Shown: positions 26,007-34,924, counted from the first letter of the stretch. The stretch: 64,000 nt of DNA from an uncultured Acidobacteriaceae bacterium (GCA_937879855.1 CALFMO010000028.1:1-64000); one strand, 5' to 3'. Translations and numbers: made by a program. The notes: a model not told the origin generated them from the letters alone.

Positions 26007-26633
26007 TCACTTCTTCACGCGTACCTGCACGCGCGTGCCCTCCGGCAGCGTCCCATTCGACAGTTCCACCGTCCCGTTCCTCACGACACCCTCGAATTCC
26101 TGCTGGGACTCGCTTCCAGGCCGCGCAGCCGAGGCGACTGCGGCTACGTGATCAACACTGCGTCCCATGCCTTTGTCCATCGCTTCATTGGCCAAACGAT
26201 CCGCTTCGCGATTGTGCTCCCGCAGCGCGTGCCCAATCGAGAACCAATCCAGTTGCGCAATCAATTCCTTGGCGCGATGGTGCAAGTCTTGCAGCGTTGC
26301 ATTCTTCACTTTGTAAATGCCCTTAATCTGCCGTACGAGCAACTCTGAATCGCTGATCACCTTCAGTGCCTTGGGACCGTGCTTGATCGCGTATTCGAGA
26401 GCGGCGATCAGTCCCTGATACTCGGCAAAGTTGTTGGTCTGGTGACCGAGATATTCGCTTAAGGCCGCGACCTTCCGTCCCGATTCATCTTGAAGTACGA
26501 CTCCATAGCCCGCCGGTCCCGGATTGCCGCGCGCGCCACCGTCGCTGTGCGCAATCAGATAATGCTCTGGAGGATTTTCGCGGATTTCAAAGAGAGGCTT
26601 GGTTCCAGCGCTGCGAGGGGAGTAAGAAGGCAT
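26007..26633 (-). CDS. rnhA: Ribonuclease HI with a C-terminal extension
   Basis: The enzyme removes RNA from RNA-DNA hybrids. The catalytic carboxylates of the RNase HI fold are present: Asp31 (HSDGGARGNPGP), Glu71 (FAEYQGL), Asp95 (VISDSELLV) and Asp145 (HNREADRLAN). It ends its core at about residue 157. After that come about 50 residues of linker and a short domain (VVRNGTVELSNGTLPEGTRVQV) resembling an AbrB- or small beta-type antitoxin strand pair. The linker (about 161-170, DHVAAVASAA) is encoded by a copy of the palindromic element seen at 8394 and 62203. It is 26 bases from the phosphoesterase gene on the same strand. Confidence 0.88.
   Translation of the reverse strand: MPSYSPRSAGTKPLFEIRENPPEHYLIAHSDGGARGNPGPAGYGVVLQDESGRKVAALSEYLGHQTNNFAEYQGLIAALEYAIKHGPKALKVISDSELLVRQIKGIYKVKNATLQDLHHRAKELIAQLDWFSIGHALREHNREADRLANEAMDKGMGRSVDHVAAVASAARPGSESQQEFEGVVRNGTVELSNGTLPEGTRVQVRVKK
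26123..26152. repeat. REP-like palindromic element, copy 2, inside rnhA
   Basis: GCAGCCGAGGCGACTGCGGC followed by TACGTGAT matches the element at 8394-8423 with a few changes. It lies entirely in the rnhA coding sequence and encodes a linker of about ten residues in frame. Confidence 0.65.
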
Positions 26634-26659
26634 GTTCGAGTTTACAACGCCAACCGGGT

Positions 26660-27415
26660 TCAGCGACCCGCCGCCAGACGAGTTGCCAGGCGCGACGGCA
26701 GGTTCGCGGCAAAAATGCGATCTTGCGCGTCTTTGAGATTGTATGGCGTGCGGTGAAAGTGCACGATCTGCGCGTCTGTATCGAACAGCGCGAAGGCAGC
26801 GCGCCAGTCACCGTCGCGAGGCTGGCCGACGGAACCCGGATTGATCAAATATCGCGCATGTGGCTTCAACTGCAGCGCAACCGACTCGGCCTGACCCACG
26901 GTGCGGTACTCTGGCCGAAAGCCGTCTGCGGAAGATTCGTTCACAAAAAATCCACCCTGCAGATGCGTGTGCCCAAAGAACGTCAAGGGACTCGTCAGCG
27001 TAATCAACGGCGCCAGCGCGTCGCCCAGCGAAACTACATATTCATCCTCATCATTCGGAGAGCCGTGCACCAACTGCACTTCGGGAAAATCAGGCAACGA
27101 AACCGGTCCCTGTGGCAGATCGCGCAGCCAATCGAGGTTCTCCGATGTCAACTCATTACGAGTCCAAATAGCGGCTGAAGCGGCCATAGGATTAAAGTCA
27201 TCCAGATCCAGGAGCCCCGTCACGGCCTTGTCATGATTGCCGCGCACGAAAATCTTTCCCAAGTCGCGAGAACGGGCCGCTACTTCATTCGGACTGGCTC
27301 CGTAGCCCACGATGTCCCCCAGGTTCACGGCCAGATCGAACGAGGGAGCAGCGGCGAGAGTGGCTTCGAAAGCTTCGAGATTGGCGTGGATATCGCTTAG
27401 GAGCAGTATGCGCAA
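26660..27415 (-). CDS. Calcineurin-like metallophosphoesterase
   Basis: The 251-residue cytoplasmic protein has the metal-binding motifs of the YfcE/MJ0936-type phosphoesterases: SDIHANL at the start, NLGDIVGYGASP, FVRGNHDKAV, HGSPND and a late GHTHLQGGF. NPGSVGQPRDGD, seen in bacterial members, follows. All ligands appear present. Substrate is unknown; related enzymes act on phosphodiesters or cyclic nucleotides. It sits in a same-strand run with rnhA downstream (26 bases) and the ABC ATPase upstream (84 bases). Confidence 0.88.
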   Translation of the reverse strand: MRILLLSDIHANLEAFEATLAAAPSFDLAVNLGDIVGYGASPNEVAARSRDLGKIFVRGNHDKAVTGLLDLDDFNPMAASAAIWTRNELTSENLDWLRDLPQGPVSLPDFPEVQLVHGSPNDEDEYVVSLGDALAPLITLTSPLTFFGHTHLQGGFFVNESSADGFRPEYRTVGQAESVALQLKPHARYLINPGSVGQPRDGDWRAAFALFDTDAQIVHFHRTPYNLKDAQDRIFAANLPSRLATRLAAGR

Positions 27416-27499
27416 CGGGTCCCCGCACGAACTGCCGATTATAGACTGGGCCGGAACAATATGGAGTCGGGTGTTTCCCGCACTCCACTTTCACGGTTC

Positions 27500-28558
27500 T
27501 TATCCGGCCCGGGCATTCACCACCGGGCAGCGAGCCCAGTGTCCCGCTGAAACCTCGACCAGAGGCGGAAAGTCGCGCGCGCATTCTGGAATGCGAAACT
27601 CGCAGCGGGGTTCGAAAGCGCAACCTTTAGGCATGGCTTGCAGCGGCGGGACCGTGCCTTCAATCGTTTGCAATGGGCGTCTGCGATCTGTCTTAAGGTC
27701 GGGCACGGCGCGCAGCAAGCCGCGCGTATAAGGGTGCGCGGGCGACTGGAAGATGTCGCGCTTCTCGCCCGATTCCACCAGGCTGCCGGCGTACATCACG
27801 GCAACGCGATCGGCGACCTGCGAAACCACCGCCAAGTCGTGAGAGATGAAGAGCATTGCCAGGCCAAACTTGACGCGCAATTGCGCGAGCAATTCGAGAA
27901 TCTGCGCCTGGATCGTGACGTCGAGCGCCGTGGTCGGTTCGTCGGCGATCAGCAACAGTGGCCGGTTGACGATGGCCATGGCGATCATGATGCGCTGCCG
28001 CATGCCGCCGGAAAGTTGGTGAGGATAATCGCGGGAGCGGCGCGCTGGATCCGGAATGGCGACCTCATTCATCGCATCTACGGCGCGCTGCCAGGCGTCA
28101 CGTTTCGAAATTGAATTGTGCGCCATCACCGCTTCGGCAATTTGATCTCCAACGCGCATCACCGGATTGAGCGCGGTCATAGGCTCCTGAAAAATCATGG
28201 CGATGCGCGAACCTCGCAGTTGCCGCATGTCGTCGTCCCCCAGTGCGGGAAGGTTGCGCGGAGACGGATTTCCGGCCAAGACGATTTCGCCGGAGACTCG
28301 GGCCTGCGGGGGCAGCAGGCGCATGATCGCGAGTGACGTGATCGATTTGCCCGAGCCGGATTCGCCAACCAGGCCTAGAACTTCGCCCGATGCAATCGAC
28401 AGGCTGAGATCACGAACCGCGGGAAGAGTTTGTGTGGGGGCCGTTCCCGCCTTTCCGTTTTGGCCGTTTGTGGGTGCGCCTTGGACTGGAAATTCAATGT
28501 TCAATTTACGGATGTCGAGCAAGGGCTGCACGATTTCAATGGTAGCAGCGCAGCACAA
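27500..28558 (-). CDS. ABC transporter ATP-binding protein, OppD/DppD type
   Basis: The 352-residue ATPase has Walker A GESGSGKS, signature LSGGMRQR, Walker B LLIADEPTTALD and the D/H-loop LFISHDLAV. The C-terminal oligopeptide/dipeptide extension carries the Cys-rich GCAFEPRCEFRIPEC that binds an iron-sulfur cluster in some members. It would power peptide or nickel uptake together with permeases, a second ATPase (OppF) and a binding protein. None of these partners is within the window, so it is an orphan here. Flanking genes are unrelated. The N-terminal residues before VQPLLDIRKL may not all be translated. Confidence 0.9.
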   Translation of the reverse strand: MCCAATIEIVQPLLDIRKLNIEFPVQGAPTNGQNGKAGTAPTQTLPAVRDLSLSIASGEVLGLVGESGSGKSITSLAIMRLLPPQARVSGEIVLAGNPSPRNLPALGDDDMRQLRGSRIAMIFQEPMTALNPVMRVGDQIAEAVMAHNSISKRDAWQRAVDAMNEVAIPDPARRSRDYPHQLSGGMRQRIMIAMAIVNRPLLLIADEPTTALDVTIQAQILELLAQLRVKFGLAMLFISHDLAVVSQVADRVAVMYAGSLVESGEKRDIFQSPAHPYTRGLLRAVPDLKTDRRRPLQTIEGTVPPLQAMPKGCAFEPRCEFRIPECARDFPPLVEVSAGHWARCPVVNARAG

Positions 28559-28586
28559 AAACGTCGCCCTTCGGTCGACGGACAGC

Positions 28587-28613
28587 CCCTTCGACTTCGC
28601 TCAGGGCAGGCTC
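28587..28613. repeat. CCCTTCGACTTCGCTCAGGG repeat, copy 1
   Basis: This partially palindromic module (CCCT...AGGG) continues into CAGGCTC. A close copy lies at 49204-49229. Both are in non-coding gaps. Confidence 0.6.
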
Positions 28614-28641
28614 GGGGGCCTGTCCCCACATAATCCCCAAC

Positions 28642-29493
28642 TCACTGCCCCAGAATCAGTGGCAGGCCGTTTTTGTTGTTGCCGATCACTACCACCTTGG
28701 AGTTGGGACTCTTGGCCAGGTTTTCCGTGGCCTCGATGCCCTTCCATTCCAGCAGGGACGGCGTGATGCCCTGGGCAACGATCTGTTGAAAGTCGCGAAC
28801 TCCGGCGGCTTCGATGCGCTTGCGCTGCGCTTCCTGAGTTTCTTTTTGCAGGCGGAAATTCATGGCTAGCGATTCCTGCTCGGCCTGCTGCTTGGCTTCG
28901 ATGGCGGCTTTGAGCGTGGCAGGAAGCTGAATGTCGCGCAGCAGAACGTTCTCCACGGTCAATCCGCGCTGATTGAGTTGAGTACTGACCTGGTCGTAAA
29001 TCTGTTTGGCCACCATTTCGCGCTCGCCCGTGTACAGTGCGTTCGCTGTGTGCGAGGCAGTCGCTTCGCGGATGGCTGATCGCAGCGTGGGCTCAACTAC
29101 TACATTTTCGTAATCGGCGCCAATCTTCTGGAAAACTTCAGCGGCGCGGTCGGGATTGAGGTGATAGATAAGTGAAGTGTCCAGGCTCATCATCAATCCC
29201 TCGCTCGATGGCACGCTGGCCGATTCCTTGAGCGTCTGCGTCTGGATGGAGAGCTCGTTATTCGTCTTCATCGGATTGATCAGATGAATGCCTTCACCCA
29301 GGGTCTCGCCAGACTGCACTTTTCCGAATAGCGTGAGCACGCCCACGTGGCCGGTACCCACCTTGGTAACGGCGCTGAAGAGCAGAATCACCAGCAGGAA
29401 CGCGGCAACTCCAAGGCCGATCAGGCGGAGCAGGCCGCCGCGTTGCCCACCACCGTCGATAACTCTGCCCCGAGTTGGATCGAAAATCGTCAT
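28642..29493 (-). CDS. Prohibitin-like SPFH-domain membrane protein
   Basis: The 283-residue product has one N-terminal membrane helix (about residues 24-45, LIGLGVAAFLLVILLFSAV) and an SPFH/band-7 domain that starts GTGHVGVLTLFGKV. It includes the long amphipathic helix region rich in Ala/Glu/Lys (AIEAKQQAEQES...QKETQEAQRKRIEAAG). Such proteins form large membrane rings that scaffold proteases or microdomains, but no FtsH or NfeD partner is adjacent. It is the most upstream of the minus-strand run 26007-29493. It could also be labelled HflC-like, though the single full-length SPFH fold and length best match prohibitin. Confidence 0.88.
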   Translation of the reverse strand: MTIFDPTRGRVIDGGGQRGGLLRLIGLGVAAFLLVILLFSAVTKVGTGHVGVLTLFGKVQSGETLGEGIHLINPMKTNNELSIQTQTLKESASVPSSEGLMMSLDTSLIYHLNPDRAAEVFQKIGADYENVVVEPTLRSAIREATASHTANALYTGEREMVAKQIYDQVSTQLNQRGLTVENVLLRDIQLPATLKAAIEAKQQAEQESLAMNFRLQKETQEAQRKRIEAAGVRDFQQIVAQGITPSLLEWKGIEATENLAKSPNSKVVVIGNNKNGLPLILGQ

Positions 29494-29576
29494 TGAACTC
29501 TCCTTGGTTTCGAAGCGATTCTATGTGGCGGGAGAGGAGGAAATAAGTGACTTTCGGGGCTCGGGACGCAAGCGAG

Positions 29577-29669
29577 GTGTTAGGTCGTAGGTGTGGGTGT
29601 TAGGAACCTTGGGCCTGCGGAATTCAGTCTCAGACGCAGAAGCCTAACACCCAACACCTAAGACCCAAC
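29577..29669. repeat. Word-repeat hairpin (GTGTTAGG)
   Basis: The left arm (29577-29604) is built from TTAGGT/GTGTTAGG words, and the right arm (29643-29669) is nearly its reverse complement (CCTAACACCCAACACC). It lies between the divergent prohibitin and sulfur-carrier genes. Confidence 0.7.
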
Positions 29670-29721
29670 GCCTGCGCTCTGAATCTTGCCGCCAGCCTGC
29701 CGCATCTCTTACATTAGACTT

Positions 29722-30000
29722 ATGAGCAAAATTCACATTCCCACGCCTTTGCGGCAATATGTTGGCAAGCAAGCTTCGGTGGAAGTGCCGGGCGCGACTG
29801 TCGGCGAAGCGATGACTGCGCTGGTGGCGCAGCATCCCGACTTGCGAAAGCACCTTTATACCGAGGAAGGCAAACTTCGGGCCTTCGTCAACTTGTATGT
29901 AAATGACGAGGACATTCGCTACCTCCACAAAGAAGCCACCGCGCTTAAGGAAGGTGATAACATTTCTATTGTGCCTTCCATCGCCGGAGGCGCGGTCTGA
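29722..30000 (+). CDS. Ubiquitin-like sulfur carrier (MoaD/CysO type), masked Gly-Gly
   Basis: The start is taken at the ATG at 29722 (MSKIHIPTPLRQYVG); the frame upstream to 29686 is not protein-like. The 92-residue beta-grasp protein ends in SIAGGAV. Sulfur carriers of the MoaD, ThiS and CysO families must end in Gly-Gly to be adenylated and thiocarboxylated, so the two extra residues (Ala-Val) would have to be removed first. The next gene, 138 bases on, is a MoeB-rhodanese activating enzyme, which supports the pairing. The pathway served (molybdopterin, cysteine or thiolated tRNA) is undecided; CysO-like is my best guess. Confidence 0.85.
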   Translation: MSKIHIPTPLRQYVGKQASVEVPGATVGEAMTALVAQHPDLRKHLYTEEGKLRAFVNLYVNDEDIRYLHKEATALKEGDNISIVPSIAGGAV

Positions 30001-30138
30001 CTGGGAAGTCTGGAAATGAATCCTGCCTCCAAAACGCGTTGTTGCATGTGTTGCCCTTCCTGTTGTTAGTGTCACGACAGTCGATTCGCAGCGCGTCAAT
30101 TCCAAACCCAGCAAACTGAAAATTCAACCGAGGACATT

Positions 30139-31302
30139 ATGGCCACTACCACCGAACTCCCAGTAACCCTCAACAAGGACGAAATCCTGCGCTATTCGCG
30201 CCATCTGATCATGCCCGAGGTCGGCATGGAGGGTCAGCAGAAGCTGAAGGCTGCGCGAGTGCTGTGCATTGGCACGGGAGGACTGGGATCGCCGCTCGCG
30301 TTATATCTGGCCGCTGCCGGCGTGGGCACTCTAGGCCTGGTCGATTTTGATGTGGTGGACTACACCAACCTACAGCGGCAGATTATTCATTCCACCGCCG
30401 ACGTCGGCCGCAAGAAGCTCGATTCCGCGGCCGACAAACTCAAGGGCATCAATCCATTTCTAAATCTGCGGACGTTCGACACGAAGCTGAGCAGTGCGAA
30501 CGCGATGGAATTGTTTCGCGACTTCGACATCATCGCCGACGGCACCGACAACTTTCCCACGCGCTATCTGGTGAACGACGCCTGCGTGCTCTCCGGCAAG
30601 CCGAATGTTTACGGATCGATTTTCCGCTTTGAAGGCCAGGCAAGTGTGTTTGCCACCGAGGATGGACCGTGCTATCGCTGCCTGTATCCAGAACCGCCAC
30701 CACCGGGACTCGTTCCATCATGCGCGGAAGGCGGCGTGCTCGGCATTCTTCCCGGCCTTGTCGGCGTGATGCAGGCGACGGAAGTCATCAAATTAATTCT
30801 GGGAATCGGCGAACCCCTGATCGGACGCTTGCTGCTGATCGACGCTCTGGGCATGCAGTTTCGCGAACTCAAGCTGCGCAAAAATCCGGACTGCCCCGTG
30901 TGCGGCACTCATCCTACTGTCACCAAGCTGATAGACTACAACGAGTTTTGCGGCATTCGTGGGGAGGAGAAGTCGGTGAGCAACGGAGTTCCCGAGATTC
31001 AGGTGGAGGAATTGAAGCGCCGTTTGGATAAGAAAGAAGATCTGTTCGTGCTCGATGTGCGCGAGCCGCACGAGTATCAGATCTGCAACATTGGCGGATA
31101 CCTGATTCCGCTGAACGACCTGCCTAAGCGCGTGAATGAACTCGACTCGAGCCGCGAAATCGTGGTCCACTGCAAGATGGGCGGGCGCAGCGCCAAGGCA
31201 GTCGCATTCCTGCAGCAGGCGGGGTTCACCAAGGTGCATAATCTCGCAGGCGGAATCACAGCCTGGTCGGATCGAGTGGATCCGAAGGTGCCGAAGTACT
31301 GA
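30139..31302 (+). CDS. moeZ: MoeB-rhodanese sulfur-carrier adenylyltransferase (MoeZ type)
   Basis: The 387-residue enzyme adenylates and sulfurates a beta-grasp carrier. The N-terminal ThiF/MoeB domain (about 15-270) has the ATP loop GTGGLGSPLALYL, the acidic GLVDFDVVDYTNLQRQ segment, and four zinc cysteines (CYRC and CPVC at the end). The C-terminal rhodanese domain (about 285-385) has the active-site loop HCKMGGRS with the persulfide Cys. Mycobacterial MoeZ has the same layout and serves several carriers. The preceding gene is the likely carrier. A perfect terminator follows at 31337-31363. Confidence 0.93.
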   Translation: MATTTELPVTLNKDEILRYSRHLIMPEVGMEGQQKLKAARVLCIGTGGLGSPLALYLAAAGVGTLGLVDFDVVDYTNLQRQIIHSTADVGRKKLDSAADKLKGINPFLNLRTFDTKLSSANAMELFRDFDIIADGTDNFPTRYLVNDACVLSGKPNVYGSIFRFEGQASVFATEDGPCYRCLYPEPPPPGLVPSCAEGGVLGILPGLVGVMQATEVIKLILGIGEPLIGRLLLIDALGMQFRELKLRKNPDCPVCGTHPTVTKLIDYNEFCGIRGEEKSVSNGVPEIQVEELKRRLDKKEDLFVLDVREPHEYQICNIGGYLIPLNDLPKRVNELDSSREIVVHCKMGGRSAKAVAFLQQAGFTKVHNLAGGITAWSDRVDPKVPKY

Positions 31303-31336
31303 GAGGCAGTGGTCAGTGGTCAGTGGCCAGTCATCG

Positions 31337-31363
31337 AAGGGAGCGCTAAAGCGCTCCCTTTTT
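31337..31363 (+). terminator. Rho-independent terminator after moeZ
   Basis: AAGGGAGCGC-TAAA-GCGCTCCCTT is a perfect 10-bp stem followed by TTT. The CAGTGGTC word repeat lies just before it. Confidence 0.9.
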
Positions 31364-31464
31364 CATTTGCGGCAAATCATTGCCGAACCAGGCTTGGAAG
31401 AGCATAATGACGAGTCCTAGACCCCATCCCCCACCATTCCAGTTCATTAGGACGGGAGACTTTC

Positions 31465-32349
31465 GTGAAGAAAATTCTGGCTTTCTTCTGGTTAATACCC
31501 GCGTGTCTAGTTATCGTTGGTCAAAACGATCCTGCGCAAAGTAAAGCCGCTCCTTCCGCGCAACAAACGGCCGCACAATCTCCAGCAACATCGTCGATTT
31601 TCACATCAGCCAAGGGATTCGTACTCGAAGATGGAACTCCCGTAAAGATGCGAATCAACCGGACCGTCTCGTCGGGGGACGCTCATGTGGGCGATACCGT
31701 CGACTTTGAAGTTCTCGAAGACATCAGTGTTAATGGAATTCTTGTGATCCCGAAAGGGGGGCTCGCCTTCGCCACGGTCACTGAAGCTCAAGCGAAGCGG
31801 AGAATGGCTCGCGGCGGAAAGCTTGACATAAATATCGACTACGTGAAGTTAGTCAGTAGTGACAAAGCAGCCCTGCGCGCTGTGAAGGATATGAAGGGCG
31901 GCGGGCACACCGGAGCTATGGTAGGTGGCATGGTGGCAACTAGCCTTGTGTTTTTTCCGGCGGCGCCGTTCTTCCTTTTTATGCATGGCAAGGACATAAG
32001 TATTCCCAAGGGAACAGAAATCACCGCCTATGTGAACGGCGACACGAAGCTGGATATAGCAAAGTTCCAGACTCCCGCTGCAGTTCCCCCGATTTTAGCG
32101 AATGACGCCCGTCCGACTGCGAACGCCATGTCTGCGAAGCTGCAAATGGAATCGAATCCTTCAGGCGCGGATATAGAGCTCGACGGCAGCTTTGTCGGAA
32201 ATACTCCCTCCGATGTGCAAGTGCCTGAAGGCGAACATGCCATCACCTTGAAAAAAGCGGGCTTTAAGAACTGGGATCGAAAAATGAAAGTCAGCGCCGG
32301 AAGCAACGTGCATTTGAGCGCCGATTTGGAGAAGTTGCCGCCCCAATGA
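31465..32349 (+). CDS. Secreted PEGA-domain protein
   Basis: The 294-residue product starts at GTG 31465 (GGGAG lies eight bases upstream) and has a signal peptide (residues 1-20). A central beta-rich domain (about 45-190) includes GTPVKMRINRTVSSGDAHVGDTVDFEVLE, a pattern seen in acidobacterial secreted proteins. A C-terminal PEGA domain (about 225-292: MESNPSGADIELDGSFVGNTPSDV) is typical of S-layer or surface-bound proteins. There is also a hydrophobic glycine-rich stretch at about 145-175 (GGMVATSLVFFPAAPFFLFM). No enzyme motif is visible. It precedes the M1 aminopeptidase by about 100 bases. Confidence 0.72.
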   Translation: MKKILAFFWLIPACLVIVGQNDPAQSKAAPSAQQTAAQSPATSSIFTSAKGFVLEDGTPVKMRINRTVSSGDAHVGDTVDFEVLEDISVNGILVIPKGGLAFATVTEAQAKRRMARGGKLDINIDYVKLVSSDKAALRAVKDMKGGGHTGAMVGGMVATSLVFFPAAPFFLFMHGKDISIPKGTEITAYVNGDTKLDIAKFQTPAAVPPILANDARPTANAMSAKLQMESNPSGADIELDGSFVGNTPSDVQVPEGEHAITLKKAGFKNWDRKMKVSAGSNVHLSADLEKLPPQ

Positions 32350-32452
32350 TTGCCGTTCGGGCGATCGGCTCCCTTGCCAATTGTGATTCCAGTCCTTGCA
32401 TTTTTGCCCGAAAACGGCATAATTACGAGCTTCCTTCCCCCCGGGAGGTTCC

Positions 32453-34924
32453 ATGCTGTTTCTCATCCACAGTCCACACCCTGCTGGACGTGTGTCTCTA
32501 ACCACATTACTCACCCTTTTCGCAACGCTGCTTACGGGGACACTATTTCTCGCCGCATCTGTCGCCCACGCGCAGAACGCCGCACCGGGCCCCAACTCCG
32601 ATCCCACTTATCAGGCGCTCCGCAACTTAACCCTTAGCGCCGAAGCTGTCAGCGTCAACAATCTTGAATTGAAGCGCGATGCCGGCACCTTCCATCTCCG
32701 TTCTGGCACGATCTGCTTTGTCACTCCCGTGGCGGGCCGAGTTACGGGCGCGGTATTTGTGGGCGATGGCAACTTTATTCTCGAGGCGCCTGGATCTGAA
32801 AAAGCCATGCTCAAGCTGCTGACCAAGGAAGACGAATTCAGCGAAAACTTCAGCCAGATGGCGCTGCGCTTCACCGACTCAACTTACGACGAAGTCAAAA
32901 AAGCCGGCACTCCCAGCGCTTCTGGCTGCGATGCCGGGCCGCTCAAAGACAGCCAGCACACGACCCGGCACAAGATGAAGACCAATCTTGAGAGCCGGAT
33001 CCTGGAAGACTTGCTGATTCCCGAGCCGGGCGGCTTGTTCGTCGCCTTCATTCATGGCAAGCGTTATAACGGGCAGGAGCTCTACATGATCGATCCGCAT
33101 GAAGGACGCGATCAGGTCGACTTCATGACTTACGACGAGAACAAGTTTGGAGACTGGGCCTCGTTCCCCATGTCGGGCGAACGGAAGCGCGGCACAGTCG
33201 GAGATTCAATCCGCATTGAGCATCAGGAACTCGAGACCACACTCGAGAAGAGTGGCAACTTAATCGGAAAGTCGAAAACTACCTTTACGGCGCACCTGAG
33301 CGGCCTGCGGGTTGTGCCTTTCGACCTGTTCCACACCTTGCGGGTCCGTCACGTGACGACTTCCGATGGCCAGCCCTTGTCTTTCATTCAGGAAGACAAG
33401 AACGAAGACGCCCAGTTCGCGGTGATTCTGCCGAAGGCGCTAGACGCCGGTGAACCATTCACCGTCACCACTGAATACGAGGGCAAGGAAGCGGTTATCA
33501 ATGAGGGAGGCGGCAACTATTTTCCAGTCGCTCGACACAATTGGTATCCCAACAATTCCGGTGGCGGCCTTGGCGAATATGTGACCTATGACATGACTTT
33601 CCGCATTCCTAAGGGGATGCAGATTGCGGCTACGGGCGCCCGGATGACCGACAACAACGACGGTGGCCAGAACGTAACCGTGTGGAAGAGTGAGGCGCCG
33701 CAAACCGTAGCCGGCTTCAACTTCGGCCGCTTCAAGGTTGAAGAAGTAAAACTGGATAAGCCGGAATATCAGGTGCAGTCCTATGCCAATCAGGAGCCTC
33801 CCAGTTGGGTGGCAGGACTGCAGCAGGCGGCCAGCGGAGATGCTCTGCCAGTAATGGGGCAGTCGCACGCGTCGGGCATGGCTCTGGGCACGATGAGCAC
33901 CACCGGCCTCAATAAGAAAGCCCTCGCCGAGGGCCAACTTGCCGTTCAGCTTTATACCGACTACTTTGGTCCCTCTCTCTTCAAGCGCCTGCAACTCACC
34001 CAGCAGACGGCGTGCAACTTCGGCCAGTCGTGGCCCGAACTTGTATGGATTCCCATTTGCTACTACTTCGATACCACGGTGCGCCATGAACTGGGGATGG
34101 ACTGGGGCGATCGCGGCTACTGGAAAGTCGTGACTCCCCACGAAGTTGCCCACCAATGGTGGGGACACACGGTGGGCTTTACTTCCTATCGTGACCAGTG
34201 GATGAGCGAGGGATTCGCCGATATGTCGGCTTCTCTTTACCTGACAATGATTGAGAAGAACCCGAAAAAGTTCATCACGTTCTGGAACGACGAGCGCGAC
34301 CTGCTTCTGGAGCGCAACGCCGAAGGCTTCCGCGCCATCGATGTCGGGCCGCTCACCATGGGTTACCGCACCAGCAATTCCCGCACCGGCTTTGACACTA
34401 CCCGCCGCCTGATCTATCCCAAGGGCGCATACGTCCTGCATATGATTCGCATGATGATGCACGACAACCGCACTGGCGATCAGCGTTTCAAGGAGTTGAT
34501 GCAGGACTTCGTGAAGACGTACTCAGGTAAGGCCGCCACCACGGAAGATTTCAAGGCCATGGTGGAGAAACACATGACTGCGGAGATGGACCTGGAGCGT
34601 AATCAAAAGATGGACTGGTTCTTCAACGAGTACGTCTACGGGACCCAGTTGCCCGCTTACAAACTGGACGCATCCTTCGATATTGGGCCGGACGGCGATG
34701 TGGTGATGGACCTGAAGACCACGCAGTCGAACGTGAACGACAGTTTCCTTATGCTGGTGCCGATTTATCTGGAAATGGCGGATGGAAACATGTTTCCTTT
34801 GGGTCGAGCAAGATTGGCGGGAAATAGCTCGATCGAGCAGAAAATTCCGCTCAGGGGCCTGAAGGTCAAGCCCCGCCGCGCCGTTCTCAGCTACTATGAC
34901 GATGTGCTGGCGTCGCCCAACTAG
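32453..34924 (+). CDS. Secreted M1-family zinc aminopeptidase
   Basis: The 823-residue protein has a signal peptide (about residues 1-40, long n-region) and a beta-sandwich N-terminal half. The catalytic gluzincin core has zinc ligands His563, His567 and Glu586 in HEVAHQWWGH and SEGFAD, spaced HExxH-18-E as the family requires, with Glu564 as the base. The usual GAMEN substrate-binding box is not recognisable, though a YYFDTT region lies near the expected place. It is therefore probably a periplasmic or secreted peptidase of the M1 family with altered specificity. The gene stands alone. Confidence 0.85.
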   Translation: MLFLIHSPHPAGRVSLTTLLTLFATLLTGTLFLAASVAHAQNAAPGPNSDPTYQALRNLTLSAEAVSVNNLELKRDAGTFHLRSGTICFVTPVAGRVTGAVFVGDGNFILEAPGSEKAMLKLLTKEDEFSENFSQMALRFTDSTYDEVKKAGTPSASGCDAGPLKDSQHTTRHKMKTNLESRILEDLLIPEPGGLFVAFIHGKRYNGQELYMIDPHEGRDQVDFMTYDENKFGDWASFPMSGERKRGTVGDSIRIEHQELETTLEKSGNLIGKSKTTFTAHLSGLRVVPFDLFHTLRVRHVTTSDGQPLSFIQEDKNEDAQFAVILPKALDAGEPFTVTTEYEGKEAVINEGGGNYFPVARHNWYPNNSGGGLGEYVTYDMTFRIPKGMQIAATGARMTDNNDGGQNVTVWKSEAPQTVAGFNFGRFKVEEVKLDKPEYQVQSYANQEPPSWVAGLQQAASGDALPVMGQSHASGMALGTMSTTGLNKKALAEGQLAVQLYTDYFGPSLFKRLQLTQQTACNFGQSWPELVWIPICYYFDTTVRHELGMDWGDRGYWKVVTPHEVAHQWWGHTVGFTSYRDQWMSEGFADMSASLYLTMIEKNPKKFITFWNDERDLLLERNAEGFRAIDVGPLTMGYRTSNSRTGFDTTRRLIYPKGAYVLHMIRMMMHDNRTGDQRFKELMQDFVKTYSGKAATTEDFKAMVEKHMTAEMDLERNQKMDWFFNEYVYGTQLPAYKLDASFDIGPDGDVVMDLKTTQSNVNDSFLMLVPIYLEMADGNMFPLGRARLAGNSSIEQKIPLRGLKVKPRRAVLSYYDDVLASPN

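Noticed and set aside
33440..34462. Minus-strand frame of 340 residues opposite the M1 aminopeptidase
   Set aside because: It overlaps the catalytic zinc motifs of the plus-strand gene and shows only His/Ala-rich shadow sequence.
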